Under the pieces are notes generated by a model. That model saw nothing but the letters and a program-made list of their open reading frames with translations, was not told the origin of the DNA and did not search any database. This document shows, piece by piece, positions 35,601 to 47,483 of a DNA stretch of 64,000 bases (positions within the stretch are counted from its first letter, which is position 1; each line of letters starts with the position of its first letter). Source of the DNA: Byssochlamys sp. IMV 00236 (lineage: Eukaryota; Ascomycota; Eurotiomycetes; Eurotiales; Thermoascaceae); assembly GCA_001931875.2 (NCBI GenBank), contig MSJH02000809.1, positions 124,001-188,000 of the forward strand, written 5' to 3'. A program made the position numbers and the translations under genes.

Positions 35601-36767
35601 GGGAGATGTTGTTTCCGTACTGATCGGCCAGCAGTTGCACCTCCAAATGTCTCGCCTCGCCGGCCAGCTTCATGATGAAGATTGGCGATCCGGGAATCTC
35701 ACTGGCGGCCGCATTGTACAGGGTGATAAAGTCTTCTTCCTTCTCGACCTTTCGGATACCCTTACCACCGCCTCCTTCGGAGGCCTTGACCATGACGGGG
35801 AACCCAATCTCGCGGGCTTTCTGGAGACCCTCCTCGGGCGAATGTGTGCATCCCTTGTCATAGACCTCATCCTCGACCGTGACGATGCCGTTCTCGTCAA
35901 TTGTCACTTGGTCGACACCCGATCCCGACCACGGGATACAGGGCACATTGGCGTGCTGTGCGACAATGGTGGAGGAGATCTTGTCACCCAGCGAGCGCAT
36001 GGCCGATGCGGGCGGACCAATGAAAATGATCTTCTTGGGCGAGGCCGCTAGTGATTCTGGCAGCCTTGGGTTCTCTGAAGCATGGCCCCTGCGAGCTGAG
36101 TCAGTTTCGCGCAATTGTTGTCTGACAGTCTCATTTTTACGGCTTACCATCCTGCCCAGACGGCGTGCACGTCCATTCTCTCCGCAATGTCGACAATCAG
36201 TTCGACGTTGGCGTAGTTATTATTATTAGTACCTCCGGGAACCTATACCACGGAGAACCAACGTCAGCACATCCCACGTAGAAAATTTCTTTGTGCGGGA
36301 AAATGAGCCAACCGTACCTCCACATACTGATCGGCCATACGAATGTAATCTGCGTTGGCCTTGAGATCCTCTGGCGTGGCCATGACGGTGAACTGGATGG
36401 CGCGCTCGTTGCCAAACGTCTCGTAGGCCCATTTTCGTACTGATCGGATCTCCTTGACTGCAGCAATACCGTTGTTGGCAATCAACACCTAGAAAAATCA
36501 AAATCAAATCCTCACTGTCAGCCCGTCTGTCGTGTACGAAATTTCACTGTGGGGGGGTGCTGTTTTCACCGCTCCCCCCAATACTGAAATGGGACGTACG
36601 GAAGTAATGACGGAGTGACCGCCGTGAGCGGCCACAAAGTCCTTGACGTTGCTGGGAGGAGCAACATCGAGGGCGTTTCCACCGACGAAATGTGAGGGGA
36701 TATCGTATTTGGCAGCGAGAGAGCTGCCGTGCCCGTTGGTGGCACCCGTTCCGTTACTAAGACCCAT
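29641..36767 (-). CDS. accA: Acetyl-CoA carboxylase (cytosolic, multidomain)
   Basis: Homomeric ACC makes malonyl-CoA from acetyl-CoA and bicarbonate with ATP, the committed step of fatty-acid and polyketide synthesis. Exons on the minus strand are 36600-36767, 36318-36488, 36148-36242 and 29641-36088. Introns of 111, 75 and 59 bases are GT-AG and the phases add to 2293 residues, the usual fungal length. Biotin carboxylase spans about residues 50-560 ([29 protein letters not shown]). The biotin carrier motif is EVMKM with biotinyl lysine K729 (codon 34336-34338). A large central domain (about 800-1500) precedes the carboxyltransferase halves (about 1530-2200; for example [28 protein letters not shown]). 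The start [14 protein letters not shown] at 36767 is preferred over an upstream in-frame TTG. Long frames on the opposite strand are codon-bias shadows. Confidence 0.97.
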
Positions 36768-39132
36768 GATGCTGATTATCTTAATCGACAACTTCCATGT
36801 AGAAATTCAGCCCGGAATAGTGAGAGTGAGGAGAAAAAGAAAAAGAGATTAGGTGAAAAAGCCGTTCGAATGAGGGCGTTGACGGCACCGATGAACCAAA
36901 GCTTTCGAAACTGTTCAACACGCAGGTATTATAAACATATAACGGGATCGGGCACGTCGCGCACCACCCTGGAGGAAAAGGACGACGGGGAGGAAGGAAT
37001 TGACGGCCAGGGAGTCTGGGCGATGGTGGTGGTGAATGGGAAGGGAAGAGGGAAAGAGAAGAGGAAAGGTGTGGGAGGAGGACTAGTCAGTTATCTGAAG
37101 AAATGCCACGACCACCAACCACGGGACTTAAGTATATAGGGGTGACCACAAGCGGAGCAGCGACTTTGATCCAATTCCAACGTGGTATTTTAATTACTAT
37201 TAGGCTGTTCGTCTGGACCGATCCGTTCCCAGCCTTTTTTTTTCCTATCGACTCTACGAAGTACCTAGTAAATACAGTTACTTACTTACTTTCCTTGGCC
37301 CGTCGGATCTGTCATCCAGACGGCTTGCAGGTAAAAAAAAAATCATCCAAAAGAGAGGTGTCGGGCCGTCCAGCTAGCAGGGAAAACGGTCCATTTCGGC
37401 GCGGGTCCTTTGGATCCCCAACTGGAGAGCTTGTTGGGCCCATGACGTGCCTGGCTCCGCTGGCTGTCTTCCCACCAGATTTGCTACCGATGATTATGGC
37501 TTTCCAGGTACCGGTGGTAATACAGTAACAATAATAATAATAATTAAATTATTATTGACCAAGAAATAATACTAATTATGTCTGGATCTGAACATGGCTA
37601 GCTACAGTAATAATACATACACAACAACGTAGATAGATTGATACGTAGTTCGATGAGAATATCCCATCTCCCCATGTCTCTGGTCTTTACTGGACGATCA
37701 CGGCATCCCGTATGGTCATCCTCTCGTTCTAATAATATTAATTATTCTGACAGTGATCTCAGTGCATACCTAATAATGGTCTATGTTCTACCTAAGAATA
37801 ATGGTCTATGGGATTGTGCAGCATCCAGCATAGGTAATGTGCGAAACTAACCGAAAACGGACGGCGTTGACCAGCCAAGACCGGGCAAGCTCAGGCGTTG
37901 AGCCCCTTGCTGGGACACCCGGATTGGTCGATCGCCCAGATCGCCCGCCAGGCACAAAAACCACCTTGAAGACTGCCGTGTTCGGGCGGAAGGATCGATG
38001 ATTCGATCGCCTGCCAGCGACACCCAATGCTCCGTGCGGTCGGGGTGTTTTTTTTTTTTTTTTACTGTCGTTATGTTCGCTACATTATTCATTCATTATT
38101 AATTAATTACGAACCGCATGCTGACATGATTCGACTGCTGACATTCGACAACATACGGAGTACAGTAAAAGGCAAAAAAAACCAAAAAAAAGGACAGATA
38201 TGCAGGGCTGACACTGAGCTGACGGGGACGATCTGATAGTCGATACGATACCTACGTACTACTACTCGGATACCACCCTGGACCAGGGGGTCGGGAGCGG
38301 AATCCATACCGCTCGGGGACGGATGTGCCATCTCACCTAAGAAGTTACGAGATAATCCGGAGCTATCCCGGATGTCTGTCAGCTCGTCCAGGACTCCAGA
38401 GTATAATCATCTCTAGTCTAGTCGCTGATATGATGGATTATATTTCTCGCGCTGCAGATCATCCACGTTGAACTACAGAAGGAAACTTTGGCAACAACCT
38501 TCTATCATCCCATCGAATCATCCCATCGAATCATGGCATAGTTAGCATATGGTATGGTAGCAATAATAACATAACAAGGCATAGCATACCATACTCGGGT
38601 CTACCTAGAATCCTAGATAGAGTAGTAGATACATAACTACTCCGTACAGTACCATATGGTATCTCCACGTCTCGGATGTTCTTACCGATACCGAAGGATC
38701 CAGAACAAAACACATCCAATATTATTCCAGCCACAGGATCATCTCCCTCGCGTCAACCAAAACGGGAAAGGAAAAAAAAAGAAGTCCCCGACTTCTGTTG
38801 GGAGAACAATAATAAAAATAACTAACAACTAATAATACATAGTTAATCATAATGGATGCGAACAACGCAACATCCTCACCAATGCAGAGAAGTGTTGGAC
38901 GTGACGATCTGCAGCCTGACCGCAGCCAACAACAAGCCACTACTGGCCCTACTGAGAAATTAGGAACCCGATCCAACTCCGACACGCGGGCGGATTATTG
39001 TGCTGGACCCTTCCAATCTGCTCCATTATCAATTTGATCACCCACTGTGAGAAATTAACGTAGCTTAGTTTTAGTCCCCGAGGGGGGCCAGTCTAACCCT
39101 CTCTTCGGTCGATTTTCCCGACAAGCTAAGTA
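36768..39132. promoter_or_regulatory. accA upstream region, gene-free
   Basis: About 2.4 kb upstream of accA has no supported gene. It holds the accA promoter and 5' UTR; a TATA-like ATTATAAACATATAA lies near 36929-36945, about 165 bases before the ATG. A GC-rich island at about 37850-38045 ends in a 16-T run at 38048-38063. Two direct copies of a 13-base unit (TCATCCCATCGAA) lie at 38505-38530. A 61-residue frame at 38852-39037 has no family features. Confidence 0.45.
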
Positions 39133-39511
39133 CAGTAAACCCTGGCTATAACGAATCAAATCAGACACGAGGAATGATTCGTTATAGCGTGGTATTCGTT
39201 ATATCAAATATTAGAGAAAGGTGATTTGCGTTATGTAATCATGGTAAAGTGGAGAAATTTTTCAATATTATGTAATAGATACATGAAAATAGAGGGTTTT
39301 TATTGGCTATTTAAGGATTTTTACACGTGACATGTTACTTGTTATAACGAATCCCCCATACAAAAATGACGGTCAGCTAAGGATTAGTACCGAATTTCGT
39401 TATAGGGCAAATTTAACGAATTTTGTATGGGGGTTTAAATTAGACACGCTGTTTAGTTCGTTATAGCGGAAAATTCGTTATAGCTAGGTTCGTTATAGCC
39501 AGGGTTTACTG
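39133..39511. mobile_element. Non-autonomous TIR DNA transposon (MITE), pogo/Tc1-like ends, TA target site
   Basis: A perfect 23-base inverted repeat bounds the element: left 39133-39155 begins CAGTAAACCCTGGCTATAAC and right 39489-39511 is its reverse complement. TA dinucleotides at 39131-39132 and 39512-39513 flank it, as expected for a TA target duplication of the Tc1/mariner/pogo superfamily. Inside, TTCGTTATAGC-type units are repeated next to both ends; three lie in tandem at about 39457-39500. A second inverted pair (CCCCCATACAAAA near 39353 and TTTTGTATGGGGG near 39421) could fold into a hairpin. The length is 379 bases and it carries no open frame, so it must use transposase supplied elsewhere. 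The TIR start resembles the CAGT...CTCGCTATAACG ends known from pogo/Tigger elements. Confidence 0.9.
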
Positions 39512-40667
39512 TACCCTATGAGTATGGGGCCCAACAACAAAGCTTAGCTGATTCACTTGTTTCCACTCACTCACTTACTCTAGATACTTCACAACAGAAA
39601 TCTCATCCAAGAATTTCATTCCCGCGCTACTCTTCCGCCTTATCCCAACAGCAACTATAAGAAGAAAAAAAAAGCATAACTTAACTTAGATATACCCTAC
39701 TATCTGGGAATACACAGGAGACCGGCTTGTCAGGAACACGAATCATTGGTTCAACATATCCTGCAAGCATATAAGCACTACTAAATTCTAAATACAATAT
39801 CACACGCTCCATTTACAAGGCACCGCGAAGTTTATATACCTACAGTACTTCACTTTATGGTAACTACGTACTTACCCTATTCTGGATCTTAGTTACCTTA
39901 AAAAAAAGACCTCATTGTAACGTTACAGTACTCACTCAGTACTAAGGAAGACGCAATATAGTATATTCCTAGTCTCAAGAAAAAAAGGTAAGAAATCGAC
40001 ACACCCGACAGCGAGATCCCTACCTAACCCACCACTGAAAGAATTCGAACCCAAAAAAAAAGGACATTGTCCATACGATTCCGGCAGTTCACACAGGCAG
40101 TTGTTATGCAGTGTGTTTCCACCCGGTTGCGGTAACCATGCCACGTGGGACACTCAACAATGTAACTGAAACTCAAACGGATTACCAGTTACCTATGTAA
40201 TAATAGTTAGAGTCTACTACTACTATATGTCAGCGTATAAAGCGAACGCCAAGTAATCGATCAATTATCCGTTTGCGGCACGTTCTTTTGAATTCTGATT
40301 ATCATAGGATAGATAGAACTTACTAACTAACTAACTAGATAATTACTTGGTTATTAGATCCTTTGTATACCTTGAGAGATTAATACAACTAGAAGGAGAT
40401 AAGCAAGCAAGGAATTCAAGGTGTTCAGGTCAGATCTTGCTTTTGTGCCGTTTAATAACTATTCGACAGTATACTACCTGCTTACTCTACTTATTATGAT
40501 GATCTTATTAAAAGGAAATTCTATGGGACTACGGAATACCACGTAAATATATAGGAAAAGCTGAACTATTTATTCGAGGACTCTATCTGTCGCATGTTTA
40601 TTAATACGTTCTAAGATGTATAACTAAGTTATAGAGTTGAGTACTGAGCTCTGCCTCCCGCCGCTGA

Positions 40668-40686
40668 ATATATATATATATATATA
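40668..40686. repeat. AT dinucleotide microsatellite
   Basis: About nine uninterrupted AT units are seen directly in the sequence within the gene-free stretch. Confidence 0.95.
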
Positions 40687-41294
40687 CAGCCTGTAAGTTA
40701 TCCCCCATGGGGACCGTCTCCTTGGATCTATATTACCGGATTCTATAATCAAGTGTCTGATGTTCCGTATCCTCTCTATTCTTTATGTGGCGTAGTGCGA
40801 TAAAGCAGCTAGGCGTCGACAATCGCTTTACTGGGATTACCACCGCAGTCATCACATCTATCGATGACCTCCTTGGCAACACGCAAACATAATCAGATAA
40901 AAAAGAATATGGGTATTATCTAACAATCTGGATCGCTAGGTGCTAACAAGCGAGAGTGGTTGCTGGATGACACAGCTTAGGACGGGTGCAGCGACCCCCT
41001 GCTCCACAGGAGATCAGGCAGATCAGAGAAACAAACATACTGCACGCCAACAGATGGAAAACCTCTAGCTTTCCCCCATTCGAGTACAACGGATATAGAA
41101 CTGGTATTATCTGCAAGAAATCGAAAGCGAAGCATCCACCGAGTCCGATAGCAATGGGGTAAAGACCAGACAAAGAAACCCTCACGAGATCAAAACCCTC
41201 TGCGGAAAAAAGAAGAAACCGCGCCTGGGGCGAAAAAATCACGCCGATGCTCCAACTGCACCTTTGCCCACTAGGGTTGGGAGATCAATGGGTT

Positions 41295-41319
41295 GATGAT
41301 GATGATGATGATGATGATG
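41295..41319. repeat. GAT trinucleotide microsatellite
   Basis: About eight uninterrupted GAT units lie about 160 bases beyond the nudE stop codon, probably in or near its 3' UTR. Confidence 0.95.
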
Positions 41320-41478
41320 AAAAAACAAAGGGGAAAGGAACAAGAATGACACAACCAAGCTGCAACTGTGAAACTGGTCGGAAACCGATGATATGCGCGC
41401 CGTAAACGTTCATGAAAAAAAAGTATAAAAAGGACCGTAAAATTCATTGTCAAGAAGACTGAAAGGATAATCAACGAT

Positions 41479-43343
41479 CTAATACGTCTCACCCAGATCA
41501 CCCAGGCTCTGTTTATGGTGCTCTCGGGGTGCCATATCGCTCCCTCGGCGAACCATGCCTGAGCTGATCTTCCGCGGTGTCGGTATGGCTGAGATCCCCC
41601 CACTGGGTCGTTTCTTCAGCCCCGACATGGGGATGGATGTCCTGCCCCTGGTATCCTCCGTAAAGGTGCTTCTGCGGAAGGTAGGGGTGGTGATGTCGCT
41701 GATGCTGGTATCTCCATCTTCATCGATGTTCGTCATGCTAATATTGTGGCTGTGCGCCGTAGTACCTGTGTAGTTGCTGAGAGAAGACCGGGGCCGACGG
41801 CTCTCGGTCGTTGGGTTAGTGGAGTAGTGCCCGATCGGCGTCCTGGCAGTGGCGGCGCCATTGAAGCTGGCTGCACCATTGAAACTCTGTCGGCTATCGG
41901 GTCGTGGCGCTGGGATGCCGCTCGAGTACGTATGGCCGATCGAGCTGCGGCTGGAGAAGCTGGTCCGACTGCTGGGCCGACTGTCTCCTTGGGTGCGTGT
42001 GCCGACCGACTGTCGGCTCGGTGGGATATACGGGGTGCCGTCGCCGTGGACAGAAGAACTGAAGCTGCTGCCACTTGTGCGCTTCCTCGAAGACTTGCGC
42101 ACCGTGATGTTAGAAGGAATAGGACTCTGTCCTGACACGGAGCCACGGGGAGAGGTCCTGCTAGGCGTATCCACAGGGGCGGGGAGTCTCGATCGGGCAG
42201 ATTGCACTCGTTCCTCCAACTTCTGCATCTTCCCGATGAGGCCACGAATCTGGTATAAAGAACCCGATCGGGGAAGTCCCGCCGACTGAGAAGCACTGAA
42301 TCGAGAGACGCTGGAGCGCGACGTGACTGACGGCGTCGACCGGCCATTGCTGAGCGGAATCGAAGGGGCTCGTGTGTGCCGGCTCCTGACTGGACGGCCA
42401 CCCCTGTTCGATTCCGTCACAGATATACTGGGCTTTCTGAGACTGGTCGGTGCGCCGGGCTTGCGCAGGCTGGTGGATGACTCCGATATCGTGGGGGAAG
42501 GCGGAGTGACGGCATCCGATGTGACGGACGACGCTGACTTGGCTGGAGGCGTTGTCATCGTAGGGGAAGAGGCTGTCGTGACGGGAGAGTGTTCGGACAC
42601 ATCGGGAGTCTTGGGGGCTCCATGGCTCGAGTCCAGAGGCGCTGGCCTGCGACGTCTCTGAGTGTTCGACTCAGCCTTGCGAAGCTTGTCTTGGACGATG
42701 TCAGCTTCGATCTTGAGATCAGACAGTTCATCACGAAGACGCTGAGTCTCTATCCGCAGAGACTCTCGTTCTTGCTCTCCGTTCTTGATCTCTTCCTCCA
42801 GCAGGACTCCGCGTTCGATCGCCATGTTGTATTTGGATTCCAGATCCTCTAGCGACGACGTGGTGTGTCGCGCCTGGCGTTCGAAATCATCGTTGGCCAC
42901 TTCCATATCCCGCAGCCTCAACTGCAGTGCCCTGTTCGTTTCCCGTAGATTGGTGATCTCCTTCTGCAGGGTGTTCTGCACCGAGCTCGCTTCTGTCTTG
43001 GCCTGTTTGTACTTGGTCTGCAGCGAGATTAGCATCCATCCACCGCAAAGCGAGGCAAGCGATCCAGAGGGACCGCATCAAGCTCTGGGGAAGTTTCGAT
43101 GATACCCACCTTCCATTCCTCGACCTCGTAGCGCAAGCTCTCTACCTTCTCCTTCAACTGTCGCTCCCGCTTCTCCGAGGCCTCGATATCCTTTTCCAAC
43201 TCCGCCTCCAGTTCGCGACTGGAGGCTTGAAAGTCAGCCAGCTCGACCTCGAGCTGCTCATATTGCGACTTGTAATATGACAGCTCCTCTTCCGCAGAAC
43301 CCGCCACATGGCGTGGCGAAGGGGTTCCATCGGTAGCCGGCAT
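41479..43343 (-). CDS. nudE: Nuclear distribution protein NudE (dynein/LIS1 cofactor)
   Basis: NudE binds NudF/LIS1 and dynein to move nuclei along microtubules in hyphae. Exons 43110-43343 and 41479-43017 (92-base intron, GTGGGT...CTGCAG) give 590 residues, close to A. nidulans NudE. The first 190 or so residues form a continuous heptad coiled coil (EEELSYYKSQYEQLEVEL, then KYKQAKTEASSVQNTL after the splice), which is the LIS1-binding part. The remainder is Ser/Arg/Pro-rich and disordered, with SRHTRAP and many phospho-site-like S/T-P motifs. A short conserved region (GLIGKMQKLEERVQSARSRLP) lies near residues 340-360. The start MPATDGTPSPRH at 43343 is the only good ATG. It is divergent from the FAR1-hydrolase gene. 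Confidence 0.93.
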
Positions 43344-44258
43344 CGTTGGCTACGTCAGATGAATGCGCACGCAACGGGAGCCAGGGGAGAGGAAGGCGGT
43401 TGAACAGCACAGACAGGCTCAAGAGCGAGATGCGATCGACGCAGGCGACATAAGAACACCGCCAGAAGTCCCGTCGTGGACGAAGGGGATGGCCGTGGTG
43501 ACGGCGATGCACGTGGAACTGGTCCCAATAATGACCGGTTCGAGCGGTCCCTGGACACAATGCGGTGTCGCAAACGGCAGCTCTGAGGGCGTGCAGGAAC
43601 GCTGGCAGTCAAGCAAGACGTTCCAGAAAACCTACCTTAGACGCTGAACCCCCTCGCTGGGGGCTGCTCTTGGTGTCGATGGCGGGGAGAGAGGGGTGTT
43701 CGATGGGCTGCGGTGCATCCCATGTCCAAGAAGTTCGTCGACCAGCTGGAGTGTTGATGTTTCCGTCGTCAGGGGCGCCTTGGCCTGAAACCGCCTAGCG
43801 CGGGACAGCTGCTCCATCTCTCTCCTCCACGCCTGCGCTTCTCGACGTGCGTACACCGAAGACAAGAGGTCTAGATACAACAGGCGATTCTCTCGGGGGA
43901 TCTGGCTTTCTGGTAAGCTGTCTGTCTCTGCTGTGTTTCTCTGTCACTGCTACGCCCTCGCGCCGTCGTGTCCCTTTGCCCCCCCCGTGTCATTCCGCAG
44001 CTCCGTCGGTGCTCTGCTCCACTGTTCTCTCTTCTGCTGGTGCTCTCTATGTCCACGCACGCATCTCCCCCATCCCATCAGGCACCGATCTGATGCGATT
44101 CCTTCCACGCACTCGATATCTTCTATCACGATGCCCGTCCTATACCCCTCACAGATTGCGCTGTGCAGTGCAGAACGGAGCTTGATGAGAATGGTGATGC
44201 TGACGCGCTGCTCCATCCAGAGCTTGCTCTGTCCCCGTTTCCTAGTTAACCGGCCGTC
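43344..44258. promoter_or_regulatory. Divergent promoter of nudE and the FAR1-hydrolase gene
   Basis: 915 bases lie between the two ATGs. Pyrimidine-rich stretches occur toward the right gene, typical of fungal core promoters. Overlapping short frames on both strands are taken as chance. No specific site was recognised. Confidence 0.4.
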
Positions 44259-45648
44259 ATGGCTGACTCCGCGGATCTCAACCTCGACGCGCCAAGCGAT
44301 CTTCAGGATATTCCTGATATGGCCATGGAGCTGATTCCACCGCCCGAAGGAACATTCCCCGATAAGTGAGTCCCCTCACTCGCCTCCCTCCGGTTCGCCG
44401 TACATGGTCCCGCACGGTTCCTCCAAGGTTCAATGCGTAGACTGATCGGGTTGTGTTTTGTCTTTGATAGAGCTTCCCTGCTCGCCTCAGTCCAGGCCCA
44501 CGGAAAAGCCCACGGATACAATATCGTCGTGAAATCGTCGAGCACGCCAACGGAGAAGAAGCCGGGACGGACCGCAAAGATATGGCTGCGCTGCGATCGT
44601 GGTGGACAGTACCGGCCGCGGAACGGTCTCACCGAAGAGACTCGAAAGCGCAAGAGGACCTCCCGTCTGATGGACTGCCCGTTCATGCTAGTGGCAGCTG
44701 GGACGCCTGGGATCTGGACATTAACGGTGCTGAATCCGACTCACAACCATGGCCCCGTCCTCGATAGGCCGCGCCATGTGCCACATCACAAAGTCAAGAA
44801 GGGCCAGATCACGGCAGTTCCCTATGATTGGCCGCACGATGCGACGATGACACCATTCACGACCGCACTGGTCGTAATTGATATGCAGAAGGACTGTAAG
44901 TCTGGATCGGACGTGGGGTGGTTGCCCTATACGGCTCTTTGCTGACCGGCTGTTAGTCTGCAGTCCCGGCGGTTACATGGAGTATCAAGGCTACGACATC
45001 TCCGCCAACCAAGCTCTGATCCCGAAGCTGCAGCGGGTGCTCCATGCATTCCGCGCTTCTGGCTTTCCTATCTACCACACTCGCGAAGGTAGCATCTCAT
45101 CGACAAGCCCCAATGAGAGCAAATGATTGCTGATGATCATACTAGGCCATCGCCCCGATCTCTCGACGCTACCAAGTCGAGAAAACTTTCGCTCCCGGAA
45201 TAATGCCTCCGGCCTGGGGATCGGTGCTCAAGGGCCCTTGGGTCGCCTGTTGATTCGCGGGGAGGTTGGCCATGACACTGTTGATGAGCTGTATCCGCTC
45301 CCCGGGGAACCAGTCATCGATAAGCCCGGCCGCGGAGCGTTTCAATACACAGATTTTGAACTACTTCTGCGGAACAAAGGCGTCAAGAACCTTATTCTAG
45401 CAGGAGTGACGACGGACGTCTGCGTTTCAACCACTATGAGAGAAGCCAACGATCGGGGATTCGACTGCTGCGTCCTCGAGGACGGTACTGCGGCAAGCGA
45501 CCCATCACTGCATCACAGCACGATCCAGTCGATAAAGATGGAGGGCGGCATCTTGGGTGCGGTTGCGAGGCTCGACGACGTCGTACAAGCCGTCGAAAAC
45601 TTCAAAGCTGTCACTGTGAAGAAGTTGGCTCCACAGATGACTTCTTAA
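44259..45648 (+). CDS. FAR1-type zinc finger fused to an isochorismatase-like cysteine hydrolase
   Basis: Four exons (44259-44365, 44471-44895, 44957-45088, 45146-45648) give 388 residues with consistent phases. Residues about 36-135 match a FAR1/Mutator-transposase-type DNA-binding finger: C77, C105, H127 and H129 (RCDRGGQYRPRNG, LMDCPFM, THNHG). Residues about 165-375 are an isochorismatase-superfamily hydrolase with the catalytic Asp-Lys-Cys triad intact: D173 in VVIDMQKDF, K281 in DKPGRGAF and C314 in TTDVCVSTT. The nearest functional groups are nicotinamidase, ureidoacrylate and biuret hydrolases; the substrate is not set by sequence. Intron 2 lies inside the Asp motif and splicing restores MQKDFCSPGGY. 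The finger and hydrolase are in one frame through intron-free exon 2, so the fusion is not a mis-join of two genes. Convergent with sedlin. Confidence 0.85.
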
Positions 45649-46252
45649 CCGAAGAAGAAAAGGTGTTGTTTTCAACAATAATGATTTGATTTCCTCATCG
45701 AGAGGCATGGGTAACGAGGTCTCTTCGGTGTTATTTTCTGTTTGGCGTTCCGGATCCATCGAAACAAGCGGGATATCTGGTCTTTGAACTCTTCTGGCGG
45801 CCGTCAGTAATCGCGGCTGCGGAAGCGTACATTTTTTTTCTTTTTCATATCTTCTTCGACTTCTACTTCTACCGATCACGATCACGATTTGAGCCACTTT
45901 CGATTCACCTTCTAGAGTTTATTTAGACACATGATACGTACACGGTATCTTATATTTTTGTTTATCTAATCCAGTCCTTTCCCTGGTGGAATTCTACCTC
46001 TTTGCCGTTTCTATAGGTCGTCCATTTTTTCTTTTTCCGTTATTGACTTTCGAGTATTTCAACCGTATATGATGGGTATCATTCGCAGAAACATCTGCTC
46101 TCTAGGCGCTAATCTAGCTTCCTCAAATCAAAACACATGATCACGACAACTCCTATAAAACGCCACGCACAGAAAACCAACCCCGCATCTCACCAACTTG
46201 GAAAAAGAAAGAAAAAGGAGAGAAGGCCAGCTTTGATACGCAATATCCCCAC
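45649..46252. other. Convergent 3' intergenic region
   Basis: 604 bases lie between the stops of the FAR1-hydrolase gene and sedlin, with T-rich tracts fitting 3' ends. Nothing else is seen. Confidence 0.4.
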
Positions 46253-46908
46253 TCACAACCACTTCCTCCCCGCCGCAGCAACTCTCGACCGAAACACCGG
46301 ACTCCGAATCTCTGTCCCCTGCTTATAAAACGGACTCATGACCGTCTTGACGTAATTCTCATACACTTCATTCAGGAATTGCCGGATCGCCTCCTCGGTC
46401 TGCGGAGACGTCGGGTTCGCAGCGATAGAAGTCGACGAGGCGCGCGAGCTGCTCCCGCCGCCGAGGGCGGAGGAAGACATGGAGGCGGCTAGGGAGGAGG
46501 ATGAGGAGGGGAGTTGGGGCGGTTGGTGAAGGAGGAGGAAGCGGGCGCCGGAGGGGGTGAGGAATGCGGAAATGTGTGCGGCGGTGGGTGGGTAGGTGTC
46601 GATGTGTTTGAGGTACCTGTTTGTGGTTCGATATATGATCAGTTTGACATTCGAGAGAGGAGGAGGGGAAGGGGTGGATAGTAGGTCATGCAAGACACAG
46701 TTCAGGGGACAACGTACATAGCACCATTCATCCATTGTACTTCCTCAACGACATCCAAACTGGAATGGATAATGAACTGATTCATATATCGCGCCGTATC
46801 CGGGAAGCGGAATCGAGCAATGCCATCCCCGCCAGCTTTGGACGTGCCGAATGTAAGGGTGAAGAGCGGGACATCGGTCGGGGAGAGGATGGTGAAGTAG
46901 TACGACAT
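46253..46908 (-). CDS. trs20: TRAPP complex subunit sedlin (Trs20/TRAPPC2)
   Basis: Small longin-fold subunit of the TRAPP tethering complexes in ER-Golgi and Golgi traffic. Exons 46718-46908 and 46253-46616 (101-base intron, GTACGT...AAACAG) give 184 residues. The start MSYYFTILSPTDVPLFTLTF is the sedlin signature, followed by FIIHSSLDVVEEVQW and, after the splice, YLKHIDTYPPTAAHISAFLTPS. The C-terminal helix reads FLNEVYENYVKTVMSPFYK. A Ser/Ala/Gly-rich insertion of about 45 residues before that helix is low-complexity and lengthens the protein compared with human sedlin (140 residues). This insert is probably a disordered loop. Symbol assigned by yeast homology. Confidence 0.93.
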
Positions 46909-47483
46909 TGTTGCGACTTCCCCTTTTGGGAAGGGGAGTTGAAACCTGATATTCTGCACTGGGGGGTACTTGGGAAAGAGATCAAGTCGTAATAGGAGCT
47001 CTTCTTTTAACGAGGCTCTTGTACCCTCAAATAGACAACTATTGACGTTCGGGTACTGAGAAGCTCGGATTAAGTTGTCGTTTAGTCTGGAGTAGATGGA
47101 TCACGTGATACGGAGATAAGACTGGCGTTAACTATCAGCTCTGCTCTGTAGTAGTTAGTAGCCTGTAATAATATCGACAATGTGACTCTGGTATTTTGAG
47201 TATATGTCAACAGAGGACAGCAAATAAATAAGTTAGTGAGATCTATGATGTGATAAGCCCTTATTTGAATTATTCTAGCTAAAGGACACAGACTCTGTGT
47301 GGTAGCAACACTGTCCTTAGGGCTGTGCTCTACCTGCCCTACTACTATGAGTGTAACAAAAGCTATCGCGCCTAGCTATTATTCTAACCCCAATTGCTCA
47401 GTTCGTCATCGGATAATGGCGTATAATACGTATCATTATTACCACAGCAGTATCTAGGCTTATCAGGGTCGTTCTATCCGTTG
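46909..47483. other. Intergenic region
   Basis: 575 AT-rich bases separate the sedlin start from the HNH pseudogene end. It presumably contains the sedlin promoter. Nothing else is recognised. Confidence 0.4.

Larger units (their letters stand above)
39512..41478. other. Gene-free AT-rich region with microsatellites
   Basis: Nearly 2 kb hold no supported gene. Simple repeats are an AT dinucleotide run at 40668-40686 and a GAT trinucleotide run of about eight copies at 41295-41319. The right end presumably contains the nudE 3' UTR. Short frames have no family character. Confidence 0.5.

Noticed and set aside
34771..36051. 426-codon open frame on the plus strand across the accA biotin carboxylase region
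   Set aside because: Antisense shadow of accA exon 4, with no family features.
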